A stretch of 64,000 nt of DNA from an uncultured Clostridia bacterium (GTDB taxonomy: Bacteria; Bacillota; Clostridia; TANB77; CAG-508): NCBI GenBank assembly GCA_934120645.1, contig CAKOUO010000002.1, forward strand, positions 1-64,000. The letters run 5' to 3'. Position numbers and translations under genes: made by a program. Positions 27,463-35,377 of this stretch are shown piece by piece (position 1 is the stretch's first letter; the number at the start of each line of letters is the position of its first letter). Under the pieces are notes generated by a model. It was not told where the DNA came from, did not search any database, and was given only the letters and a program-made list of their open reading frames with translations.

Positions 27463-28665
27463 ATGTTTAATGTTACAGTATTAAAAATGAGAGATATTAT
27501 AAAATACCTTGTAGGAATAATAATAGCAATATTTATTATTGTATATACTGCAAGATTTTGTTCATCATTAAAAAATACCAAAAAAGAAGAGAATAAAATA
27601 AAAGTAAATTTAAAATCAATTTCGGCAAATCAATTTATTAAATGCTTAGATAAAACAATACCTGTAATGTCAAATATTAATAATGAATATAGTAAAGATG
27701 AAAAACAAAAAGGAAAAATAACAGATAATAATTATTTAGAAGAATTTTTACAAACTGAAATAGGCAGTATTAAAGGAATGGAAAAAATAGAAAATAATAA
27801 TCAAGAGAAGAGTAAAAATGAAGAAAACCAAAAAACAGAAGACAAAAAAGATGAAGATACAACACAAAAAACATCTGAAAACATTACACCAGCACAAACC
27901 TCAAATATCAAAACAGAAGTAGTAACTCAAAATCCAATATCAGAAAATTTTAATGTTCAATATAAAAATGTAAAAATAAAAAATCAAACAAAATACAATT
28001 TGACAGAAGAAATGATGACACCAGATATAAAAATAGATAATAAAAATATACTAATATTCCATACACACAGTTGTGAAAGTTATACATCAAGTGAAAAATA
28101 CCAATACCAATCAACGGGAAATTATAGAACAACAGATTTAAATTATACAGTAACAAGAGTTGGAACTGAACTTGAAAATTATTTAAAACAATACAATATA
28201 AATGTTACACATGATACATCATATCATGATTATCCATCATATACAGGATCATACACAAGATCACTAAAAACAGTAGAAAATATGTTACAAACAACACCAG
28301 CAGATATAATTATAGACCTACATAGAGATGCTGTAGGAAGTAGAAGCGATTATGCACCAACAGTTAAAATAGGAGATGATTACGCAGCACAAATTATGTT
28401 TGTAATAGGAACAAATGAAGGGGGATTATACCATCCAAATTGGAATGAAAATTTAAAATTTGCTATAAAAATACAAGAAAAGGCAGAAGAAATGTATCCG
28501 GGATTGTTTAAACCAATAATGTTAACACCATCAAGATATAATCAACATACAGGCAAATACGCAAATATTATGGAAGTTGGAGCAACCGGAAACACATTAG
28601 AACAATGTTTAACAAGTATGAAATATCTTTCTGCTGTCATAAATGAGGCATTAGGGACAGATTAA
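27463..28665 (+). CDS. spoIIP: Stage II sporulation protein P
   Basis: SpoIIP is the amidase/endopeptidase that, with SpoIID and SpoIIM, thins septal peptidoglycan during engulfment. The 400-residue protein has a membrane helix at about 13-32 and a charged linker. The catalytic domain starts near 185 with ILIFHTHSCESYT (the HTHxxE zinc motif), then IIDLHRDAVGS and a C-terminal LNEALG-type end (VINEALGTD). AAGGAG precedes the ATG by 8 bases. The last codons overlap a terminator of the palindromic family (GGGACAG...TTGTCTC). Confidence 0.92.
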   Translation: MFNVTVLKMRDIIKYLVGIIIAIFIIVYTARFCSSLKNTKKEENKIKVNLKSISANQFIKCLDKTIPVMSNINNEYSKDEKQKGKITDNNYLEEFLQTEIGSIKGMEKIENNNQEKSKNEENQKTEDKKDEDTTQKTSENITPAQTSNIKTEVVTQNPISENFNVQYKNVKIKNQTKYNLTEEMMTPDIKIDNKNILIFHTHSCESYTSSEKYQYQSTGNYRTTDLNYTVTRVGTELENYLKQYNINVTHDTSYHDYPSYTGSYTRSLKTVENMLQTTPADIIIDLHRDAVGSRSDYAPTVKIGDDYAAQIMFVIGTNEGGLYHPNWNENLKFAIKIQEKAEEMYPGLFKPIMLTPSRYNQHTGKYANIMEVGATGNTLEQCLTSMKYLSAVINEALGTD

Positions 28666-28682
28666 GTTTGTCTCATTTTTTT
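28654..28682 (+). terminator. Terminator overlapping the spoIIP stop
   Basis: GGGACA pairs with TGTCTC around the stop codon and a T run follows. It is the same style as at murI and clpC. Confidence 0.7.
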
Positions 28683-28739
28683 TGAACATTTTTGTCGAAA
28701 TTTGTTAAAAATTTAAAATATAAAAAATTAAAAAATGTG

Positions 28740-28768
28740 TTGACAAAAAAATTTTATAAGCATATAAT
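28740..28768 (+). promoter_or_regulatory. Promoter of the metal-resistance operon
   Basis: TTGACA (28740-28745) and TATAAT (28763-28768) are 17 bases apart. Confidence 0.85.
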
Positions 28769-28776
28769 ATAATTAC

Positions 28777-28796
28777 ATATGAACAGTTATTCATAT
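28777..28796. promoter_or_regulatory. ArsR/SmtB-type operator
   Basis: ATATGAACAGTTATTCATAT is an imperfect 10+10 inverted repeat, with the typical TGAA...TTCA arms of ArsR/SmtB operators. It lies directly after the -10. The adjacent regulator would repress its own operon until metal binds. Confidence 0.8.
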
Positions 28797-28824
28797 AATC
28801 AAATGAAAAAGAAAGGAAAAAATT

Positions 28825-29178
28825 ATGGAAGAAAATTTTACAGAGTGTAATATATTACACGAAGATGCAGTAAAAAAAGTAAAACAAAAAATGCCAGAAG
28901 ATGGATTTATATATGATTTAGCTGAATTATTTAAAGTATTTGCAGATTCAACAAGAATGAAAATAATATATGCATTATTAGAAGAGGAACTATGTGTATG
29001 TGATATAGCAAATATTTGTGGAACAACTCAATCAGCAATATCACATCAACTAAGATTACTAAAACAATCAAAATTAGTAAAATTTAGGAGAGAAGGAAAA
29101 ACAATATTTTACAGTTTAGATGATGATCATATCGCTCAAATTGTAAAGAAAGGAAGTGAACATATTGAAGAGTTATAA
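28825..29178 (+). CDS. ArsR/SmtB-family metal sensor (CadC-like)
   Basis: This 117-residue winged-helix repressor carries two recognisable metal sites. The alpha3-type site has C57 and C59 in ELCVCD plus C8 near the N-terminus, as in CadC. The alpha5-type site has D100, H102, H113 and E116 near the C-terminus, as in CzrA/SmtB. DNA-binding helix: TTQSAISHQLRLLKQSKLV. It is expected to sense Cd/Pb/Zn and release the operator upstream. Its 3' end overlaps the ATPase start by about 14-23 bases, so the two are translationally coupled. Confidence 0.9.
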   Translation: MEENFTECNILHEDAVKKVKQKMPEDGFIYDLAELFKVFADSTRMKIIYALLEEELCVCDIANICGTTQSAISHQLRLLKQSKLVKFRREGKTIFYSLDDDHIAQIVKKGSEHIEEL

Positions 29179-31228
29179 ATATACATTAGAAGGATTAGAT
29201 TGTGCAGCTTGTGCAAAAAAAGTTGAAGATGAAATAGCAAACACAGAAGGATATAAAGATGTAGTTGTTAATTTTTCAACATTAAAATTAACATTTAAAA
29301 CAGATAAAACAAATCCAAAAAAAGAAGTAACAAAATTAGTTCAAAAATTAGAACCAGATGTTGAAGTGTTAGAAGATGGGGAAGAAAACCATGATAAAGA
29401 AGAACATAATGGAAATGATTTTGCAAGAATAATTGTGGGAATTTCAATATATTTAATTGCAATAATTGGAAAATTTAATGCAATTACTACAAGTGTTTTA
29501 ACAATAATAGCATTTGCAATATTACTATATAAAACAGCCAAAAAAGGATTTAAACAATTATTTAAAAACAAAGTATTAGACGAAAATATGTTGATAGTTG
29601 TATCTGCAATTGGAGCATATTTGGTTGGAAAAAATTCAGAAGGATTAATGGTAATAACTTTATATGAAATAGGAAAAATATTAGAATCAAAAGCAGTTAA
29701 CAAAACAAGAAAATCAATATCAGATTTAATGAATATAAAACCAGAATATGCAAATTTAAAACAAGGTGAAGAGTGTAAGCAAGTAACTCCAGATGAGGTT
29801 AAAATAGGAGATATAATTCTTGTAAAAACAGGTGAAAAAATACCATTAGACGGTATTGTTATAAAAGGAGATGCACAAATTGATAATTCAGCATTAACAG
29901 GTGAAAGCAAGCTTATAGAAGTTACAGAAAATAGCAAAGTATTATCAGGAAGTATAAATACAAATGGTTTAATAGAAGTAAAAGTAGAGCAAACATATGA
30001 AAATAGTACAGTAAGTCAAATATTAAATTTAGTTGAAAATGCAACAGATAAAAAAGCAAAAACAGAGACATTTGTTTCAAAAGCAGCCAAAATTTATACA
30101 CCAGTTGTAATGGGACTTGCACTATTAGTAGCAATATTTATGCCACTAATTATATCAGGTGTTACTTATAAAGAAAGTATTTATAAAGCACTAATCTTTT
30201 TAGTAATATCATGCCCATGTTCAATAGCAATATCAGTTCCTTTAAGTTATTTTTCAGGAATAGGTAAAGCATCTAAAAAAGGAATATTAATTAAAGGTAG
30301 CGATTATTTAGATGGAATAAAAGATATAAAGGAAATTATTTTTGATAAAACAGGAACAATTACAACAGGAAAGTTTGCAGTATCAGAAATAAAAGCAATT
30401 GATACAACTTATACAGAACAAGATATTTTAAAATACTTTGCAATGGGTGAAAAAAATTCAAATCATCCAATAGCAAAATCAATATTAAAGAAATATGAAG
30501 AAATATCAAAAGAAATAGAAAATGTTGAAAATTTTGAAGAAGTTTCAGGAAAAGGACTTCAATATCAATATGAAGGAAAAACAATAAAAATAGGAAATGC
30601 AGAATTTACAAGTGCAGAAAAAGAAAATATTATTGGAACAGTTTTATACTTAAATATAGACGGATGCGTTGTTGGAAAAATAGTTTTAACAGATGAAATA
30701 AAACCATCAACAAAAGAAACTATGGAAAAATTGCAAAAATTAGGTGTAAATACAAAAATGTTCACAGGAGATAAAAAGGAAATAGCAGAAAAGATTGCAA
30801 AAGAAGTAGGAATAAAAACAGTAAAATCAGAAATGTTACCACAAGACAAATATAATGAATTAGATACAATAATTGCAAAAAGAGATGAACATCAAAAGGT
30901 TGCATTTGTTGGTGATGGAATAAATGATAGTCCAGTACTAGCAAGAGCAGATATAGGAATTTCAATGGGTGGAATTGGTTCAAGCTCAGCAATAGAAGCA
31001 TCTGATGTTGTAATTATGACAGATGAACTTTCTAAGATTGTTGATGCAATTGAAGTTTCTAAAAAGACAAATAAAATTATTAAACAAAATTTGATATTTT
31101 CAATAGGTGTTAAAATATTGACATTAGCATTAAGTTTACTTGGTGTTGCAGATATGTGGCAAGCAGTTTTTGCAGATGTTGGTGTTACATTAATTACAAT
31201 ATTCAATACACTTAGAATTTTAAAATAA
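29156..31228 (+). CDS. cadA: Heavy-metal-exporting P1B-type ATPase (CadA/ZntA type)
   Basis: This 690-residue pump exports Zn/Cd/Pb(II). It has an N-terminal HMA domain with DCAAC (C16, C19), a series of membrane helices, and the transmembrane CPC motif (SCPCSIAIS near 353-361). The phosphorylation site DKTGTIT near 396 and the hinge GDGINDSP near 585 are present. The CPC context fits the Zn/Cd/Pb group, not the copper group. The start is uncertain: GTG 29156 is very close to AGGAAG, and TTG 29165 has better spacing. It overlaps the sensor gene, and a terminator follows at 31258. Confidence 0.93.
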   Translation: MNILKSYKYTLEGLDCAACAKKVEDEIANTEGYKDVVVNFSTLKLTFKTDKTNPKKEVTKLVQKLEPDVEVLEDGEENHDKEEHNGNDFARIIVGISIYLIAIIGKFNAITTSVLTIIAFAILLYKTAKKGFKQLFKNKVLDENMLIVVSAIGAYLVGKNSEGLMVITLYEIGKILESKAVNKTRKSISDLMNIKPEYANLKQGEECKQVTPDEVKIGDIILVKTGEKIPLDGIVIKGDAQIDNSALTGESKLIEVTENSKVLSGSINTNGLIEVKVEQTYENSTVSQILNLVENATDKKAKTETFVSKAAKIYTPVVMGLALLVAIFMPLIISGVTYKESIYKALIFLVISCPCSIAISVPLSYFSGIGKASKKGILIKGSDYLDGIKDIKEIIFDKTGTITTGKFAVSEIKAIDTTYTEQDILKYFAMGEKNSNHPIAKSILKKYEEISKEIENVENFEEVSGKGLQYQYEGKTIKIGNAEFTSAEKENIIGTVLYLNIDGCVVGKIVLTDEIKPSTKETMEKLQKLGVNTKMFTGDKKEIAEKIAKEVGIKTVKSEMLPQDKYNELDTIIAKRDEHQKVAFVGDGINDSPVLARADIGISMGGIGSSSAIEASDVVIMTDELSKIVDAIEVSKKTNKIIKQNLIFSIGVKILTLALSLLGVADMWQAVFADVGVTLITIFNTLRILK

Positions 31229-31257
31229 AACAAAATAATACTAAATACTTATTAAAA

Positions 31258-31289
31258 AATACTCTTGAAATATAGAGTATTTTTTTGTA
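31258..31289 (+). terminator. Terminator of the metal-resistance operon
   Basis: ATACTCTTGAAATATAGAGTAT forms a hairpin followed by seven T. Confidence 0.8.
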
Positions 31290-31314
31290 TTATATGTATA
31301 AAGAAAAGGAGAAA

Positions 31315-32004
31315 ATGATGAAACAAGAAATTAAGAAAAAATTAATAGAATTATCAGATTCTAAATATAAAGAATTTCATGGAAGTTTATGTCCTGGAAC
31401 TGAAAATATAATAGGGGTAAGAGTTCCAATATTAAGAAATTATGCAAAAGAATTATTTAATAAAGGAGATTGGAAAGAAACTATAAATTTGATAGATAAT
31501 GAATACTATGAAGAAATAATGTTGCAAGGTATGTTAATAGGCCAAGCTAAGAAGGAAAATATAGACATTATTTTAAAATATGTGGAAAACTATGTACCAA
31601 AAATAGATAATTGGGCTATTTGTGATGTATTTTGTGCAGGTCTAAAGATAACAAAAAATTATAAAAAAGAAATGTGGGATTTTTTACAAAAATATTTGAA
31701 ATCAGATAAAGAATTTGAAATAAGATTTGCTATAGTAATGATTTTAGATTATTATATTGATGAAGAATATTTAAAAAAAGATTATAAAATATTTGATAGT
31801 ATAAAACATGAAGGTTACTATGTTAAAATGGGAGTTAGTTGGGCAATTTCTATTTGTTTAATAAAGTATTATAAAGAAACTTTAGAATATTTAAGTAAAG
31901 CAAAGATAGATAATTGGACATATAATAAGGCAATTCAAAAAGCTATTGAATCTTACAGAATTTCTGATGATAAAAAAGATGAATTAAGAAAAATGAAAAA
32001 ATAA
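31315..32004 (+). CDS. AlkD-like DNA alkylation repair protein
   Basis: This 229-residue HEAT-like-repeat DNA glycosylase belongs to the AlkD family, which removes positively charged alkylpurines without base flipping. Visible family residues are W and D in NWAICDVF, the arginine in EIRFAIVMIL, and W in DNWTYNKAI, corresponding to W109, D113, R148 and W187 of B. cereus AlkD. Start ATG 31315 or the adjacent 31318 follows AAAAGGAG. It stands alone between the metal operon and the GH18 gene. Confidence 0.9.
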   Translation: MMKQEIKKKLIELSDSKYKEFHGSLCPGTENIIGVRVPILRNYAKELFNKGDWKETINLIDNEYYEEIMLQGMLIGQAKKENIDIILKYVENYVPKIDNWAICDVFCAGLKITKNYKKEMWDFLQKYLKSDKEFEIRFAIVMILDYYIDEEYLKKDYKIFDSIKHEGYYVKMGVSWAISICLIKYYKETLEYLSKAKIDNWTYNKAIQKAIESYRISDDKKDELRKMKK

Positions 32005-32076
32005 TAAAAAAATATTTTATAACTTTTGTTTTTATGATATAGTATATGAGCAAAACAAAAGAAAGGTTGGTAAAGT

Positions 32077-33747
32077 ATGAAAAATAAAAATAAAAAAAAG
32101 GGATTAATCAAAGCTATCATAATAGCAATAGCTATTGTATTAATAGGAATAATATTATATAAGGTAAATGATTATATTATATGGGACAAAAATCAAAATA
32201 TTAATTTAGTAATAAATAATAAAAATGTAACATCAAACTTAAAAAAAGATATATTAATTCAAGATGGAGAAATATATATATCAAAACAGGATTTAGGAAA
32301 TTTCTTTGATAAATATATTTATGAAGATAAAGACAATAATCAAATAATAACAACATATAATACAAAAGTTGCAGCAGTAAGCTTAAAAGAAAATAAAATA
32401 AATATAAATGGAGCAAATAAAAATACATATACACATGCAATAAAAAAAGATGAAGTTATTTATATACCAATAGAAGAGTTGAAAGATGTTTACGGAATAG
32501 AAATATCATATTTAGAAAATTCTAAAGTATTAACAATAGATTCAACAGCAAAAGAGCAGAAAAAAGCAATAATAACAAAAGATGTAGCTGTAAAATCTTC
32601 AAAAAATATTATAGCAAAAACAGTTGATAGAATAAAAAAAGGAAGTTATGTAATTGTTGCTTCAGAAGAAAATGGGTATACAAAAGTTAGAACAGAAAAT
32701 GGAAAAATTGGATATGTAAAATCTAATAAATTAGCAAATATAGTAGTAACAAGAGAAGCAATGGAAACAAAAAAACAAATAGAAGGAAAAGTAAATTTAG
32801 TTTGGGATTATTATTCAACTGTTTCAAAGACACCAGATAGAACTGGAGTAACAATGGAAGGTGTAAATGTAGTTTCACCAGCATTTTTCTATTTAGACAA
32901 TAATGGAAATTTACAAGAAAATGTAGGTGAAAAGGGACAAGCCTATATCGAATGGGCTCATAATAATGGATATAAAGTATGGCCAATGGTACAAAATTCA
33001 GAAACAAGTTCTATTAGTGTAACATCAAGTATAATGAATGATTATGAAAAAAGACAAGACTTAATTTCACAAATAATAGTGTATTGTGTTAGATATAAAT
33101 TAGACGGTGTAAATATAGATTTTGAAAACATGAAACAAGAAGATAAAAATATGTATTCTAGATTTATTATAGAATTAACACCAAGACTAAAAGAAATGGG
33201 ATTAGTAGTATCTGTAGATGTAACAGCACCAGATGGTTCAGAAACATGGTCTTTATGTTTTGATAGAAATGTAATAGGAGATGTTGCAGATTATATTATA
33301 TTCATGGCATATGATGAATATGGTGTATCTAGTAACAAAGCAGGAACAACAGCAGGATATGATTGGGTAGAATTAAGTTTAAAGAAATTTTTAGAAACAG
33401 AAGAAATTGAACCAAGTAAAATTGTACTTGCAATTCCATTATATACAAGACTTTGGGTAGAAGATAGTTCAGGAAAAATAGTAAGTAAAAAAGCTGTAGC
33501 AATTAATAATATTGATAATATTTTACCAAATGATGTAGAAAAAAAATGGAATGAAGATTTAAAACAATACTATGTGGAATATAAAGATGGTTCATATACT
33601 AAGAAAATGTGGATAGAAGATGAAAAATCATTGCAAGAAAAAATATCATTAATTACAAAGAATAATTTAGCAGGTGTAGGATCTTGGGAAAAAGGTATGG
33701 AAACAGATAATTTCTGGAATTTCTTAAATCAAGAAATATCTAAATAA
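32077..33747 (+). CDS. Membrane-anchored GH18 glycosidase with stalk and SH3 domains
   Basis: The 556-residue protein has an N-terminal membrane helix (IIIAIAIVLIGIILYKV, 12-30) and a stalk/copper-amine-oxidase-N-like domain (about 40-155). An SH3b domain (about 165-220, with VKSSKNIIAK and GYVKSNKLANI) comes next. The catalytic GH18 barrel (about 235-550) has the motif DGVNIDFENM, in which E is the acid. Such YaaH/SleL-like enzymes hydrolyse peptidoglycan N-acetylglucosamine linkages, often in spore cortex. It is followed 79 bases on by sigH. Its stalk domain resembles that of the WG-repeat protein at 25880. Confidence 0.87.
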   Translation: MKNKNKKKGLIKAIIIAIAIVLIGIILYKVNDYIIWDKNQNINLVINNKNVTSNLKKDILIQDGEIYISKQDLGNFFDKYIYEDKDNNQIITTYNTKVAAVSLKENKININGANKNTYTHAIKKDEVIYIPIEELKDVYGIEISYLENSKVLTIDSTAKEQKKAIITKDVAVKSSKNIIAKTVDRIKKGSYVIVASEENGYTKVRTENGKIGYVKSNKLANIVVTREAMETKKQIEGKVNLVWDYYSTVSKTPDRTGVTMEGVNVVSPAFFYLDNNGNLQENVGEKGQAYIEWAHNNGYKVWPMVQNSETSSISVTSSIMNDYEKRQDLISQIIVYCVRYKLDGVNIDFENMKQEDKNMYSRFIIELTPRLKEMGLVVSVDVTAPDGSETWSLCFDRNVIGDVADYIIFMAYDEYGVSSNKAGTTAGYDWVELSLKKFLETEEIEPSKIVLAIPLYTRLWVEDSSGKIVSKKAVAINNIDNILPNDVEKKWNEDLKQYYVEYKDGSYTKKMWIEDEKSLQEKISLITKNNLAGVGSWEKGMETDNFWNFLNQEISK

Positions 33748-33762
33748 AATTTGTAAAAATAC

Positions 33763-33792
33763 TTGACTTTATGCGATTTTCCAATATATAAT
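33763..33792 (+). promoter_or_regulatory. Promoter of sigH
   Basis: TTGACT (33763-33768), an 18-base spacer and TATAAT (33787-33792). Confidence 0.65.
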
Positions 33793-33826
33793 TAACTAAA
33801 GTAGCAGTCGGAGGTATTTAAGACAT

Positions 33827-34462
33827 ATGCAAAACGAAAATATATATTACACAACAGACAAATATGGTAACTTAACAGATGAACAAATAATATCTCAAAT
33901 TAAAGATGGTGATGAACAAGCACTAATATTTTTGTTGGAAAAATATAAAGACTTGGTAAATTCTAAAGTGGGAAAATATTTTATCATTGGAGCTGAAAGA
34001 GAAGATATTGTTCAAGAAGGAATGATAGGATTATTTAAAGCTATTAAAAATTTTGACGGTGAAAAACAAAATACATTTAAAACATTTGCAAATATTTGTA
34101 TAGAAAGACAATTAATAACAGCTATAAAAAGTTCAAATAGACAAAAACATATGCCATTAAATTCATATCTATCTTTAAATACATCTGCATATGAAAATGA
34201 TGATAATAATACAGAATTAATAGAAACATTGAATAATGAACAAATAGAAGATCCATTAGAAACAATTATGAAAAAAGAGTACTTTGAAGAAATACAAAAT
34301 ACAATGCATAAATCATTAAGTAAATTTGAAGAACAAGTATTAGAAAGATTTATGCAAGGAGAAAGTTATGAAATTATTGCTCAAAAGTTAGATACTCCAG
34401 TTAAATCGGTTGATAATGCAATACAAAGAATAAGAAAAAAAGCAATAAAAAATTTATTTTAA
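33827..34462 (+). CDS. sigH: RNA polymerase sigma-H factor
   Basis: This 211-residue sigma-70-family factor of the Spo0H group directs early sporulation and stationary-phase genes. Region 2 shows REDIVQEGMIGLFKAIKNFD and FKTFANICIERQLITAIK. Region 4 has FEEQVLERFMQGESYEIIAQ and the helix-turn-helix TPVKSVDNAIQRIRKKA. Length is typical (about 215). The ATG lies 11 bases after CGGAGG. A repeat cluster and tRNA-Thr follow. Confidence 0.93.
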   Translation: MQNENIYYTTDKYGNLTDEQIISQIKDGDEQALIFLLEKYKDLVNSKVGKYFIIGAEREDIVQEGMIGLFKAIKNFDGEKQNTFKTFANICIERQLITAIKSSNRQKHMPLNSYLSLNTSAYENDDNNTELIETLNNEQIEDPLETIMKKEYFEEIQNTMHKSLSKFEEQVLERFMQGESYEIIAQKLDTPVKSVDNAIQRIRKKAIKNLF

Positions 34463-34465
34463 AAA

Positions 34466-34533
34466 ATGTCCTTTTGGGGACGTTTCTGTTTGGGACATCG
34501 GTTCCAAATGGGACATCGTCTAAAAAGGACATT
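34466..34533. repeat. REP-like element after sigH
   Basis: ATGTCCTTTTGGGGACGTTT with CTGTTTGGGACATCG, then a second GGGACATCG and AAAAAGGACATT. The outer arms pair. The internal GGGACATCG is duplicated relative to the copy at 3587. Confidence 0.8.
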
Positions 34534-34543
34534 AATCATATAT

Positions 34544-34619
34544 GCTTGCATAGCTCAGTTGGTAGAGCGCAGTCTTGGTAAGGCTGAGGTCACGGGTTCA
34601 ATTCTCGTTGTAAGCTCCA
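34544..34619 (+). tRNA. tRNA-Thr (anticodon GGT)
   Basis: The 76-base cloverleaf has an encoded CCA at 34617-34619. The acceptor pairs GCTTGCA with TGTAAGC, the anticodon loop TTGGTAA gives GGT (threonine), and the T-loop is GGTTCAATTCT. It lies about 760 bases before thrS and its T-box leader, which would sense this same tRNA. Confidence 0.93.
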
Positions 34620-34650
34620 TACATATTTTTTAAATTTATGAAGAGTAATA

Positions 34651-34696
34651 AAAAAATATGAACTTTACTTTTAAAAGTATTGTTCATATTTTTTTG
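34651..34696. terminator. Bidirectional terminator after tRNA-Thr
   Basis: AAAAATATGAAC and GTTCATATTTTT pair, with A and T runs on both sides. It can serve both the tRNA and the minus-strand orphan at 34700. Confidence 0.8.
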
Positions 34697-34699
34697 ACT

Positions 34700-34915
34700 T
34701 TAGTTATTAGTAGAACGATATTTATTTCCTAGAAGTTTTCGAATCAAAATCTGATGATTTAGACTACTAAGTGCTTGTCTTAAATCAAACAAAGTTGCTT
34801 TGTCATCAGGTGTAATTTCGGCTATTTCTTTTCTTACTTCGTTCCGAAGATTTTCAAGTTTTTCTAAAGTCATATTTTGGAAGTCAATTTTGACTCCTTC
34901 CATTAATTCTTGCAA
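34700..34915 (-). CDS. Small helical hypothetical protein (71 aa)
   Basis: No family is recognised. The protein is charged and probably helical (LEKLENLRNEVRKEIAEI and LFDLRQALSSLNHQI), without membrane segments. The TTG start at 34915 is chosen because AAGGAGG lies 8 bases upstream; the in-frame ATG four codons on has no site. It is flanked by a terminator and the T-box leader region. It may be a recently acquired or lineage-specific gene. Confidence 0.6.
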   Translation of the reverse strand: MQELMEGVKIDFQNMTLEKLENLRNEVRKEIAEITPDDKATLFDLRQALSSLNHQILIRKLLGNKYRSTNN

Positions 34916-34984
34916 GATGTAATCCTCCTTAGGTATTTAATAAATAAATTATACCATAAAATCAATAAAAAATCAAAAAATCAA

Positions 34985-35013
34985 TTGACTTTTAAATAAA
35001 AAGGTATTAAAAT
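34985..35013 (+). promoter_or_regulatory. Promoter of the thrS T-box leader
   Basis: TTGACT (34985-34990), a 17-base spacer and TAAAAT (35008-35013). Confidence 0.6.
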
Positions 35014-35029
35014 AAAAATGTAATAAGAA

Positions 35030-35254
35030 AAAACAAGTAAGAGAAAAAGTAAAATAAAGGTTACTTAAAGAGAGAATTAGCCAAGGCTGGAAGCTAATTT
35101 AAGAAAACATATTTGAAAGACTAACTCTTCAAAAGTTTTGGTGAATAAGCCAAACGTGTAAGATACGTTATAATCTTATAAATTAAGTTAAAATTAGGAT
35201 GGAACCGTGTAATAAAAGCACTCCTATAGATGTAAAAATCTATGGGAGTGTTAT
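35030..35254 (+). ncRNA. T-box riboswitch (threonine) before thrS
   Basis: A stem-I region at about 35068-35131 includes the hairpin AATTAGCC...GCTAATTT and a closing AGAG/CTCTT helix. The specifier GACTAAC offers ACT, a threonine codon. The T-box motif AGGATGGAACCGTG is at 35196-35209. The competing terminator pairs CACTCCTATAGAT (35219-35231) with ATCTATGGGAGTG (35238-35250). Uncharged tRNA-Thr binding would favour antitermination and thrS expression. Confidence 0.9.
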
Positions 35255-35358
35255 TTGTCCTTTTGGGGACGTTTCTGAAAAGGACATTATAGAAATAATT
35301 ATAAAAATATAAATGTATGAAAGGATGTCCTTTTCAGAAACGTCCCCAAAAGGACAAA
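35255..35358. repeat. REPIN-like paired element between T-box terminator and thrS
   Basis: Left arm TTGTCCTTTTGGGGACGTTT plus CTGAAAAGGACA (35255-35287). The right arm is its inverse at about 35325-35357. The spacer is about 38 bases. It abuts the thrS ribosome site, so the transcript that escapes the T-box terminator must pass a very long hairpin. Confidence 0.85.
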
Positions 35359-35377
35359 AGTGAGAGGAGAATTAAAT

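Noticed and set aside
34466..34533. Insertion sequence remnant
   Set aside because: No transposase coding, target duplication or long terminal repeats; it fits the short palindromic family.
35030..35254. Other riboswitch classes for the thrS leader
   Set aside because: The AGGATGGAACCGTG motif, the competing terminator and the downstream synthetase identify a T-box.
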